From NCBI RefSeq assembly GCF_017104565.1, contig NZ_JAAGPD010000009.1:62001-126000 (forward strand): a DNA stretch of 64,000 nt. Direction: 5' to 3'. Position numbers and translations under genes: made by a program. The notes beneath the pieces are model-generated. The model worked only from the letters and a program-made list of their open reading frames with translations, was not told the origin of the DNA and did no database searches. Source of the DNA: Paraburkholderia sp. Tr-20389 (GTDB lineage Bacteria; Pseudomonadota; Gammaproteobacteria; Burkholderiales; Burkholderiaceae). This document shows, piece by piece, positions 1 to 7,586 of the stretch. How positions within the stretch are numbered: position 1 is the stretch's first letter; the number at the start of each line of letters is the position of its first letter.

Positions 1-502
1 CCGAATCGAGCTTCGGCTTCACGACGCGCAGAAGATAGTCGGTGACGTTGTTGCTTGGCAGCACGGTGCTGTAGAAGCCCATGTACATCGCATCGGTAGT
101 CTGACCGACCTGCACGGTGAGCACGGGCTGCTGCGCCTGCGGCGGCAACTGGTTGCGCACCGACGCGATCTGCGTGTTGATCTCCGTCAGCGCGCGATTC
201 GAGTCGTAGTTCAGGCGCAGCGTCGCGGTGATCGTCGATACGCCCGTCGTGCTCGTCGACGACATGTAGTCGATGCCCTGCGCCTGCGCGATCGCCGCTT
301 CGAGCGGCTGCGTGATGAAGCCGGCCATCGTGTCCGCGCTTGCGCCGTAGTACGAGGTCGTGATCGTGACGACGCCGTTCTCGGTCTGCGGATATTCGCT
401 GACCTTCAGCGTCGACAGCGCTCGCAGGCCGAGCACGAGAATCAGCAGGCTCACAACCGATGCGAGCACCGGCCGTTCGATAAAGATGTCGGTGAATTTC
501 AT
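1..502 (-). CDS. RND multidrug efflux permease, N-terminal part (runs off left edge)
   Basis: Inner-membrane proton-driven pump of the resistance-nodulation-division (HAE1) family. Only the first 167 codons are in the window. The start ATG at 502-500 gives MKFTDIFIERPVLASVVSLL, the typical first transmembrane helix. It is followed by the start of the periplasmic pore domain (YPQTENGVVTITTSYYGA, then QAQGIDYMSSTS and RNQLPPQAQQPVL). The subtype looks closer to MexI/MdtC-like pumps than to AcrB, which I infer from these motifs only. It lies 10 bp after the adaptor stop and is the last visible gene of the operon outer-membrane factor, adaptor, permease. Substrate cannot be told from sequence. 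Confidence 0.93.
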   Translation of the reverse strand, partial: MKFTDIFIERPVLASVVSLLILVLGLRALSTLKVSEYPQTENGVVTITTSYYGASADTMAGFITQPLEAAIAQAQGIDYMSSTSTTGVSTITATLRLNYDSNRALTEINTQIASVRNQLPPQAQQPVLTVQVGQTTDAMYMGFYSTVLPSNNVTDYLLRVVKPKLDS

Positions 503-512
503 CGGCGGCCCC

Positions 513-1664
513 TTATTGTTCCTGAGGCGTCGGATTCGGGCTGTCCGCAGGCTGTACGCGATTGTCGATCACGAGCGGCGTGCCGTTCTTCAGCTTCAAC
601 TGGCCGCTCGTCACGACCTGCGTGCCTTCGGCAATGCCCTTGAGTATCGCGACCTGATCGCCGCGCGTCGGTCCCGGCGTGACGAACACCTGCTGCGCGA
701 CGGGCATGATCTTGCCTTGCGCGTCCTTGTGTTCGCCGGGTTTGACGACGAACACGGTCGCGCCGTACGGGTTGTACGTGATGGCCGTCTGCGGCAGTGT
801 CAGATAGCGCTCTTCGCCGCCCGCATCGATCTTCACGTTCGCGTACATGCCGGGCAGCAGCTTGCGTTCGCGGTTGTCGACGGTGGCTTCGATCTGCACG
901 TTGCGCGTCGTGCTGTCGACGCGCGGATTGATCGAGCGGATCCTGCCGTCGAAGGTGCGGCTGCTGTACGCATTCGTATCCACGACGACGGTTTGTCCCA
1001 CCTGCAATTGCCCGAGTTGCTGCTGCGGCAGATAAAAGTCGGCGTAGATGGGATCGATGGCCTGCAACGTGACGATGGCATCGCCGGGGTTCATGTACTG
1101 GCCGGGATTGACCGTCGTGATGCCGACGCGTCCTGCGAACGGCGCGCGGATCGTTTTCTTGTCGACGAGCGCGGCCTGCTGATCGACCTGCGCACGCTTG
1201 CTCTTGAGGTCGGCGGCATCGGCATCGAGTTGCGCCTTGGCGATGGCCTGAATGTCGAACTGAGCTTTGTCGCGCTTGTAGACAGTTTGCGCGAGGTCGG
1301 CGGCCGCTTGCAGCGACGCGAGTTGCGCGCGGTCCGAATCGTCGTTCAGGCGCAGGAGCACCTGGCCTGCCTTCACTTCCTGCCCCGAGTTGAACGCAAT
1401 CTCACGCACGAGCCCAGGCACTTCCGTCGTCACGTCGACGCCGCGCACGGCGCGCAGGCTGCCCACGGCAATCAGTTGCGGCTGCCACTGCTGATAGCGC
1501 GCGACGGCGGACGTGACGGTCGCGGAGGGCACCGCGTTGCTCGCCATGAACTTGCGGATCATGTGCGCCTTGAACAGATTGAAACCGATCAGTGCGCCGA
1601 GCAGTACACCCACGCAGATCAGCATGATGATCATCCGCTTTGCCATCGGTCTTTTCGTCGTCAT
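513..1664 (-). CDS. RND efflux periplasmic adaptor (membrane fusion protein)
   Basis: Adaptor linking the inner-membrane RND pump to the outer-membrane channel. The protein is about 383 aa: a short basic N-terminus, one membrane anchor (MIIMLICVGVLLGALIGFNLF), then biotinyl-lipoyl-like halves around an alpha-hairpin. The motifs VTTEVPGLVREIAFNSGQEV, IRAPFAGRVGITTVNPGQY and LLPGMYANVKI are family hallmarks. The reading frame is open upstream to 1748. I place the start at 1664 because AAGGA sits 7 nt ahead of this ATG, whereas the ATG at 1670 is too close to it. It lies 101 bp downstream of the outer-membrane lipoprotein gene, so the two are probably co-transcribed. Confidence 0.93.
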   Translation of the reverse strand: MTTKRPMAKRMIIMLICVGVLLGALIGFNLFKAHMIRKFMASNAVPSATVTSAVARYQQWQPQLIAVGSLRAVRGVDVTTEVPGLVREIAFNSGQEVKAGQVLLRLNDDSDRAQLASLQAAADLAQTVYKRDKAQFDIQAIAKAQLDADAADLKSKRAQVDQQAALVDKKTIRAPFAGRVGITTVNPGQYMNPGDAIVTLQAIDPIYADFYLPQQQLGQLQVGQTVVVDTNAYSSRTFDGRIRSINPRVDSTTRNVQIEATVDNRERKLLPGMYANVKIDAGGEERYLTLPQTAITYNPYGATVFVVKPGEHKDAQGKIMPVAQQVFVTPGPTRGDQVAILKGIAEGTQVVTSGQLKLKNGTPLVIDNRVQPADSPNPTPQEQ

Positions 1665-1765
1665 CGTCATGTCCTTGCACGGCAAACTGAGGCACAAACC
1701 TGTCCGGCGGCGCTGCGTTTCATCGCCTGCGCTGCCCGGTGACTGCATGAAGAATCACTGCGGAA

Positions 1766-3406
1766 TCACTGCGATGTAGCGACGGGCGGTGCTGCGCCCG
1801 TCGCCGCGTCGTTCCACCAGCCGCCGCCGAGGGCCTGGAACAGCGCCGCCGTGTCCGCGTAGCGCGCGGCCTGCGCCTGCGCGAGATTCACGACGGTCTG
1901 CTGGTACTGGCGCTGCGCATCGAGCAGCGCCAGATAGCTGACGCCGCCGACACGAAACTGGCCGCGCGTCAGGTCGAGCGAATCGCTGGCCGAACGCCAC
2001 GCGTCCGTTTGCGCGGCAAGTCCCGTCGCATCGTGTTCGAGCGCGCGCAGCGTATCGGCGACGTTCTGGAACGCGAGCAGCACGGTCTGGCGATACTGCG
2101 CGTTGGCCTGATCGAAGGCGGCCTCGGCCGCGCGTTTTTGCGCGCTCAACTGGCCGCCGTGAAAGATCGGCTGCGTGATGCCTGCGCCGATGCTCCAGAT
2201 CATGTCGGCGTACTTGAGCAGGCCGGCAGGCGTCAGCGCTTGCGGACCGTAGCTCGCGGACAAGGTGATCTGCGGATACATATTGGCCGTCGCCACGCCA
2301 ACCTGTGCGCTGGCCTGATGCAGCGTCGCGTCGGCGGCGAGAATGTCGGGCCGCTGCCTGACGAGCGAAGAGGGCAAGCTCACAGGCAGGCTTTGCGGCA
2401 GCGTGAACATCGACAGCCTGAATTCGGGCACACCCGTGTCGCTCGGCGGCTTGCCGGCAAGCACGGCGAGCTGATGCCGCGTCTGGTCGAGCGATTGACG
2501 CAGCGGCGGCAAGGTCGCCCGTGTTTGCGCGAGCAACGTTTCCTGCGAGAGTACAGCCGTGCGGCCCACGCCGCCCAGATCGAACTGCTTGTGCAATACG
2601 TCGAGCTGCGATGCCTCGTCGTGGGCAATGCGTTCGGTTGCGTCGATCTGTTCGCGCAACGACGCTTCCTTGACGGCCGCCGTGACGATGTTCGCCGACA
2701 GCGCCAGATACGCGGCCTGCAACTGATAGCCCTGGTAGTCGATCTGCGAGCGCAGCGATTCGAGTTCGCGCCGCGAGCCGCCGAACACGTCGAGGTTGTA
2801 CGAGACGTTCACCGACGCGTTATACAGATTCAGCACTTCCGTAAGCCCCGGCTGGCCGAACGTGACGCCGTTGAACTTCTCGCGCGTCGCATTGAGCTTC
2901 GCATCCACTGAGGGATAAAGCGCGCTGCCCACTTCCGCGCGATAGTTCTCGCTCGCCTGCCGCAGTGCAGCCTGCGCAGCCGCGACGTTCGGGCTGTTGG
3001 CGAGCGCTTCGCGGATCAGCGCATCGAGCGGCTCGCAATGAAAGAGCGTCCACCATTGCGCGGGGATGTCCTGCCCGCCGACGAATTGCTGCGGCACGCC
3101 CGTTGCGCCCGGCGAGGACGCCGTCTGATCGGGCAAGGGCGTGGGTGTATAGGTTTCGGTGGCGGGCGGGGCAGGCGTGCGGTAATCGGGGCCGACCGTG
3201 CAGCCGGACAGCGGCATCACGGACGTGCTGACGATGGCGAAGATGCTGAACGATACGGTGATCGAAGCTGTGATCGAAGCTGTGATCGAAGCTGTGATCG
3301 AAGCGGAATGCGTGCCGCACGCACGAAGAGGATGGCGGCATGACGCCAGGCATGAAAGTCTGTGCGAGCGACTGCGACTGAAACTGCCATTGACGTCATC
3401 GATCAT
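1766..3406 (-). CDS. RND efflux outer-membrane lipoprotein, NodT family
   Basis: TolC-like outer-membrane channel of the tripartite pump. The frame has 546 codons. A lipobox LSGC places the acylated cysteine at about residue 69, followed by TVGPDYRTP, the usual NodT/OprM mature start. Two OEP repeats follow (YNLDVFGGSRRELES; later YPQITLSASYGPQ and ALLDAQRQYQQTVVNLAQAQ). It is the first gene of the efflux operon. Oddity: the predicted export signal is unusually long (about 68 aa) and contains SITA repeated in tandem, encoded by a 12-bp DNA repeat at 3258-3305. The ATG at 3406 has only a modest upstream GGGTGG, so a later non-ATG start is possible. Confidence 0.88.
   Translation of the reverse strand: MIDDVNGSFSRSRSHRLSCLASCRHPLRACGTHSASITASITASITASITVSFSIFAIVSTSVMPLSGCTVGPDYRTPAPPATETYTPTPLPDQTASSPGATGVPQQFVGGQDIPAQWWTLFHCEPLDALIREALANSPNVAAAQAALRQASENYRAEVGSALYPSVDAKLNATREKFNGVTFGQPGLTEVLNLYNASVNVSYNLDVFGGSRRELESLRSQIDYQGYQLQAAYLALSANIVTAAVKEASLREQIDATERIAHDEASQLDVLHKQFDLGGVGRTAVLSQETLLAQTRATLPPLRQSLDQTRHQLAVLAGKPPSDTGVPEFRLSMFTLPQSLPVSLPSSLVRQRPDILAADATLHQASAQVGVATANMYPQITLSASYGPQALTPAGLLKYADMIWSIGAGITQPIFHGGQLSAQKRAAEAAFDQANAQYRQTVLLAFQNVADTLRALEHDATGLAAQTDAWRSASDSLDLTRGQFRVGGVSYLALLDAQRQYQQTVVNLAQAQAARYADTAALFQALGGGWWNDAATGAAPPVATSQ
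3258..3305. repeat. 12-bp tandem repeat, four copies
   Basis: GTGATCGAAGCT is repeated at 3258, 3270, 3282 and 3294; the fourth copy differs at its last base. On the minus strand it encodes Ala-Ser-Ile-Thr units inside the predicted signal region of the efflux outer-membrane lipoprotein. The 12-bp period keeps frame, so copy-number change would lengthen or shorten the signal by four residues per unit. Confidence 0.95.
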
Positions 3407-3578
3407 CTATCCACCCTGGCTTGCCTGCGCGGACTACGAACGAAACAGCGGATGCAGCATTCAACAGCCTGATGCCGCGCATAGCCTAGCATGGGTCGTT
3501 ACAAACGCAATCATGCATGCAGAAGCTTTAGGGGATTAGACGCGCATGACGATCGACAAACGTTAAATGCAGCAGCGA

Positions 3579-3617
3579 AAACGCCGCAGGCATCCTGTGT
3601 CGATGCATGCGGCGTTT
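3579..3617 (-). terminator. Probable rho-independent terminator (minus strand)
   Basis: A 10-bp perfect inverted repeat pairs AAACGCCGCA (3579-3588) with TGCGGCGTTT (3608-3617). On the minus strand the stem ends in four Ts. It lies about 120 bp beyond the stop of the ferritin-like gene and could end that transcript. The rest of 3407-3738 shows no convincing gene. Confidence 0.5.
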
Positions 3618-3738
3618 GTCGAAGGGCAGGTAGATGAACGATTCGGTGAGCGATCGAATATCGCTGCACCAGGTGATTTGACAATCGAATGCGGGCACAT
3701 TCAAAAGATGCGTTCGCGCCCTTACAGCAACGAAGGAT

Positions 3739-4209
3739 TCAATGCGTCGCGCCGCGCTCGCCCGATGTCGCGACCGTACCCGGCTTGCGCAGCATCTTGT
3801 CGACTTCGCCTGCATGCATCTCTTCGGTGGCGATCATCTGCCGAGCATATTCTTCGAGCGCGACGGAGCGGTCTTTCACCAGCGCGAGCAGATCGCGATA
3901 GAGGCCGAGCGCGACCTCTTCGGCCGTCAGCGACTCGCGCAGGATGGAGGCGATATCCGTCGTATGCGAATCGAGCAGCGGCCCGATGCCGAGCGACGGA
4001 TACTCGCCGAGCGTCGTGATCCATTCGCCCGCCAGATGCGCATGCGTGAGCGATTCGTCAGCCTGCTGGCGAAGCCACGACACGATGGGAATACGGCCAA
4101 AGCCGAACACGAGGAAAGAGTAGTGCGTATAGCGAACCACGCCTGCCAGCTCGGATTCGAGAATCTGGTTCAGTACGGCGATGACCTTGTCCTTTTCGAT
4201 CTCCGGCAT
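3739..4209 (-). CDS. Bacterioferritin-like / ferritin-like protein
   Basis: A 156-aa four-helix-bundle protein, probably binding a di-iron centre and storing or detoxifying iron. The first helix reads VIAVLNQILESELAGVVRYTHYSF, with a Glu that may bind metal. The middle has the pair ESLTHAHLAGEWI, and the last helix has YARQMIATEEMHAGEVDKML with an ExxH pair. The length matches bacterioferritin (about 158 aa), but the haem-ligand Met typical of true Bfr is not obvious, so a broader ferritin-like label is safer. It is monocistronic and flanked by intergenic DNA. Confidence 0.75.
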   Translation of the reverse strand: MPEIEKDKVIAVLNQILESELAGVVRYTHYSFLVFGFGRIPIVSWLRQQADESLTHAHLAGEWITTLGEYPSLGIGPLLDSHTTDIASILRESLTAEEVALGLYRDLLALVKDRSVALEEYARQMIATEEMHAGEVDKMLRKPGTVATSGERGATH

Positions 4210-4324
4210 GTGGCCCTCCGTGGTGCTCGTCGAAAGTCGGTGGATGTTGCGAGAGCAGAGGTTTCATTGTTGGACGCACCTCTGCAAAGATCAAGTGAAT
4301 CGCCGTATGGAAACCAACGACACA

Positions 4325-4681
4325 TCAGCGCGTGACGACGACGGGCACCGCTGCAACCGGCTGCGCATAGACGATGCGGTTGCCGGGCACGACGGCATAC
4401 GCGGGTGCCGCGGCGATGGGAACGGCGACCGTCGCGTAGGGCAAAGGCTTCGCGGGCGCGGGTGGCGGCACGACGGCCACGTAGGGCACGACAGGCGCAG
4501 CGGGCACGACGGGCACGGCGTAATGCGGTTGCGGCGGCACGTAATAGAGTGTACGCGCCGGCACATACAGCGCGGCGGGCACATAGGCCGCGTGAACGAA
4601 GACGGTGCCGGCGAAGGCGCTGGTCGAACAGGCGATCCCCATTGCGGCGATCGCGGACGTATAAGCAGAGCGAATGTTCAC
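4325..4681 (-). CDS. Exported Pro/Val/Ala/Tyr-rich protein of unknown function
   Basis: About 118 aa. I choose the GTG at 4681, read as Met, because an AGGAG lies about 7 nt upstream and it opens a clean Sec signal (NIRSAYTSAIAAMGIACSTSAFA, cleavage after AFA). The mature part is low-complexity: repeated Val-Pro, Pro-Tyr and Ala-Pro pairs (PAAPVVPYVAVVPPP), with no cysteine. It recalls the PXPV-type repeat proteins of Burkholderia, a weak resemblance only. No function can be assigned; a periplasmic or envelope location is inferred from the signal. Confidence 0.65.
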   Translation of the reverse strand: MNIRSAYTSAIAAMGIACSTSAFAGTVFVHAAYVPAALYVPARTLYYVPPQPHYAVPVVPAAPVVPYVAVVPPPAPAKPLPYATVAVPIAAAPAYAVVPGNRIVYAQPVAAVPVVVTR

Positions 4682-4842
4682 ATGAAACTCCTGAAGCGGA
4701 CATCGTCGGCGGATGCGAGGTGAAGTCCTGACGTTGCCGCCGACGTGCAAACGATACGCATCGGGTCCGTCGAAGGGCAGCGATAACTTGTTTCATTCGA
4801 TGTCGGAAAAAGCACGCTCATATATGAAGCGCATGCTTCGGG

Positions 4843-4862
4843 GCGAACGATGCATCGTTCGC
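4843..4862. promoter_or_regulatory. Perfect 20-bp palindrome in a divergent intergenic region
   Basis: GCGAACGATGCATCGTTCGC is its own reverse complement. It overlaps a second palindrome, GTTCGCGAAC (4857-4866), and GCGAAC recurs at 4861 and 4872. A short hairpin GAAGC-GCAT-GCTTC lies just upstream (4826-4839). The cluster sits between the divergent exported-protein gene (start 4681) and the EF-hand gene (start 5015), so it may be an operator. The binding protein is unknown. Confidence 0.45.
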
Positions 4863-5014
4863 GAACATGCGGCGAACAACGCGCAAAGCGACGACATATT
4901 TCGACATAACTTTGAAATTGCCTTCTCCCCGTCCGGCTACCAGAATTCGCTTCGCCAACGACGAATCGCAACACCGCGTAGCGAAGAAGTTGAATGAAAC
5001 GATGGAGATGGGAA

Positions 5015-5308
5015 ATGAAGAAGCTGATCGCTATCCTTGCTTTGTGCATTGCATCGACGGCCGCCATGGCGCAGACGGCGCCGCAACAGATGTCGGCCTC
5101 GCCGCGCATGGAGCGCATGATGTCCCAGTTGCAGGAGCGCTTTGCGGCCGCCAACACGACGCACGACGGCAAGCTGACGCTGGCCCAGGCGCAGACGGGC
5201 ATGCCACGTGTGGCGCAGTATTTCAGCGAGATCGACACGCAGAAGCAGGGCTACGTGACGCTCGCGCAGATCGAGGCGTTCATGGCGCAGCGAGCGGGAT
5301 CGCACTGA
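5015..5308 (+). CDS. Exported EF-hand-like protein
   Basis: A 97-aa protein with a Sec signal (MKKLIAILALCIASTAAMA, cleavage before QTAPQQ). An upstream in-frame ATG at 4994 exists, but GGAG is well placed for 5015. The mature part has two EF-hand-like loops: NTTHDGKLTLAQAQ and DTQKQGYVTLAQIE, each with the Gly and hydrophobic residue at the right places. The first loop starts with Asn and lacks some acidic ligands, so calcium affinity may be low. It lies just upstream of the two-component pair but has its own spacing. Confidence 0.7.
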   Translation: MKKLIAILALCIASTAAMAQTAPQQMSASPRMERMMSQLQERFAAANTTHDGKLTLAQAQTGMPRVAQYFSEIDTQKQGYVTLAQIEAFMAQRAGSH

Positions 5309-5380
5309 CCTAAAAACGGGTCGGCATGAAGCTACACTGTTTGCAGTACGGCCAATCGCATGAGCGACGAAGGAGTCTTC

Positions 5381-6094
5381 ATGGACCGACCCGCCCGCAT
5401 CATCGTGCTCGACGACGAAGCGGAACTCCGCAACATGTTGCAGCGCTTCCTGAGCGGACACGGCTTCGAAGTGCGTGCCGTCGAAAACAGCAAGCGGCTC
5501 GAACGCTATCTGCAGCGCGAGCCCTATGACCTGCTCGTGCTCGATCTGATGATCGGCGAAGAAGACGGCCTGCAGATCTGCGCAAAACTGCGTGCGGAAG
5601 GGCACACGCTGCCCATCCTGATGCTGACGGCCAAGGGCGATCCGCTTGACCGTGTGATCGGGCTCGAAACGGGTGCCGACGATTACCTCGCCAAGCCCTT
5701 CCTGCCGCGCGAACTGGTGGCGCGCATCAATTCGCTGCTGCGCCGCCAGAAAATCGCATCGAACGATCCGACCGTCACCACGCAGACGCTGCGTTTCGGC
5801 GACTTCCGGCTCGATGTCGGCAAGCAGTGTCTGTACCGGCAGGACGATCCGCTCGAACTGCACTCGGCGCAGATGTTGCTGCTGACGGCGCTCGCGGCAT
5901 CGCCAAATCGGGCGGTGAGCCGCGACAACCTGATTGCGCGCGCGCGAGGCCGCGATCACGATGCGCTCGATCGCAGCATCGACGTGCAGATTCTGCGGCT
6001 GCGGCAAGCGATCGAACACGATCCATCGAAGCCGCGTTTCATCAAGACCGTGTGGGGCGTCGGCTATATGCTCGTCGCCGACGTCGAAGCATGA
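5381..6094 (+). CDS. OmpR-family response regulator
   Basis: A 237-aa DNA-binding response regulator. The receiver domain has acidic residues D11/D12, phospho-acceptor D55 (LLVLDLMIGEEDG), T83 and K105 (DYLAKPF). The C-terminal winged helix ends RQAIEHDPSKPRFIKTVWGVGYML. I chose the ATG at 5381 over 5360 because GAAGGAG lies 5-6 nt upstream of it. Its stop overlaps the start of the sensor kinase gene by four bases (ATGA), so the two are translationally coupled. It resembles OmpR more than PhoB or KdpE, but the target genes are unknown. Confidence 0.92.
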   Translation: MDRPARIIVLDDEAELRNMLQRFLSGHGFEVRAVENSKRLERYLQREPYDLLVLDLMIGEEDGLQICAKLRAEGHTLPILMLTAKGDPLDRVIGLETGADDYLAKPFLPRELVARINSLLRRQKIASNDPTVTTQTLRFGDFRLDVGKQCLYRQDDPLELHSAQMLLLTALAASPNRAVSRDNLIARARGRDHDALDRSIDVQILRLRQAIEHDPSKPRFIKTVWGVGYMLVADVEA

Positions 6095-7488
6095 GCGCGC
6101 GCATGCTGCGGTATCTGTTGCCGCGCAGCGTGCTCGGGCGCAACATCGCGCTGCTGATCGTGCTGGTGGCATTCAGCCAGATCTGCGCATTGAGCGTGCT
6201 GGTTCACTACGTGCAGAAGCCGCGCGTCGAACGCGCGGCTGCCGTGTTCGGCGCGTACATCAAGACGCTGGATAACGCACTGACGGCATCCCCGGAGAAC
6301 GCGCGCGAGACGCTCGTCGCGCGGCTCGATGCGCGCAGCGAGCCGCCCGCAGAAGCCGTGTCCGAGCCGAGCGTTCGCTTGCTGGCGTTCTATCGCACGT
6401 ATCAGCTGGTGACGTTTCTGGAGACGCTGCATCGCTATCTGCCGCCCGGCACGGAAGTGCGCTGGCAAGGCGTGCCGCATCCGCGCATGTGGATACGCAT
6501 GCACGTGGCCGCGACGCCGTACTGGATCGGCTTGCAGGTGCCGGAGGAAGCGCAGGGCGGCGGCATGCTGACGGCGGTGCTGCTGTCGATCGGCCTCGGC
6601 CTGCTCGCCGCGCTGACGGGTTTCGCGCTGCAGGCGTACCTGAACCGTCCGCTGCGCGAACTGGCGCACGCGGCGCGGCGCGTGAGCGCGGGCGAGACAC
6701 CGCCGCCGCTGCCCGTCGACGGTCCGACGGAAATCGCGCAGGTGAGCGGCGCGTTCAATCAGATGACGCAGGCGCTGCAGCAGGCGGAAGCGACGCGCGC
6801 GTTGATGCTCGCGGGCATTTCGCACGACATCCGCACGCCGCTGACGAAGCTGCGTCTCGCGATGGCGATGGCCAACGACACGAACGGCGACGAAGCGTTC
6901 GTAGGCGCTGCGGAGTCCTATCTCGACCAGATCGATACGATCCTTCAGCAGTTCATGGACTATGCGGGCAGCGGCGAGCGCGAAACGCCGCAACGGGGCG
7001 ATCTGAACGCGCTCATCAGCCAGCTGGCCGCGGACTTCGCGGGGCTGGGGCACGAGTTCGACTTGCAGCCGGGCGAGTTGCCCGAACACGCGTTCAGGCC
7101 GATCACGATGATGCGGCTCGTGATGAACCTGATGCAGAACGCCGTCGTCTATGGGCAAACGGGACTCGCCGTCAGGACATGGGCGGATGCGCAGGCGATA
7201 TACGTGGCCGTCGGCGATCGCGGCAAGGGCTTGAGCGCGGAAGAACTCGAACGACTCAAGGCGCCGTTTCAGCGCGGCAAGAACGCGCATGGGAAAACGG
7301 GCGGCACGGGGCTCGGGCTCGCCATCGTCGAACGCATTGCGCGCCTGCATGGCGGCACGCTGGAGTTTCATGCGCGCGAAGGCGGCGGGCTCGAAGTGTG
7401 GGCCGTGCTGCCGATCCAGATCGCCGCGCGTGCGGCGGGCGCGCCGTCGGCTTCGGGCGAGCCGTCCGCGGCACAGCCGGCCGCGTGA
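6091..7488 (+). CDS. EnvZ-type sensor histidine kinase
   Basis: A 465-aa membrane sensor that should phosphorylate the response regulator overlapping its start. It has TM1 at about residues 17-40, a periplasmic loop of about 110 aa, TM2 at about 158-182, a HAMP linker (NRPLRELAHAARRVSAGE), an H-box with His245 (AGISHDIRTPLTKLRL), an N-box (MNLMQNAVVYG) and G-boxes (DRGKGLS, GGTGLGLAIVERIARLHGG). All catalytic motifs are intact. The domain plan matches EnvZ. The signal sensed cannot be deduced. Confidence 0.92.
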   Translation: MSARMLRYLLPRSVLGRNIALLIVLVAFSQICALSVLVHYVQKPRVERAAAVFGAYIKTLDNALTASPENARETLVARLDARSEPPAEAVSEPSVRLLAFYRTYQLVTFLETLHRYLPPGTEVRWQGVPHPRMWIRMHVAATPYWIGLQVPEEAQGGGMLTAVLLSIGLGLLAALTGFALQAYLNRPLRELAHAARRVSAGETPPPLPVDGPTEIAQVSGAFNQMTQALQQAEATRALMLAGISHDIRTPLTKLRLAMAMANDTNGDEAFVGAAESYLDQIDTILQQFMDYAGSGERETPQRGDLNALISQLAADFAGLGHEFDLQPGELPEHAFRPITMMRLVMNLMQNAVVYGQTGLAVRTWADAQAIYVAVGDRGKGLSAEELERLKAPFQRGKNAHGKTGGTGLGLAIVERIARLHGGTLEFHAREGGGLEVWAVLPIQIAARAAGAPSASGEPSAAQPAA

Positions 7489-7586
7489 GCCGGTCGAGCC
7501 GCTCACGCGTGCAAGACAATTCGCGTGTGAGCCGCTAATCTGTCGGCTGTCCGGATTCCGCCCGCCGGCGCTCGGCGGCAACAGCG

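Noticed and set aside
360-1742. A 460-codon plus-strand frame opposite the efflux adaptor gene
   Set aside because: The minus-strand adaptor has clear family motifs and operon context; the plus frame looks like a codon-bias shadow.
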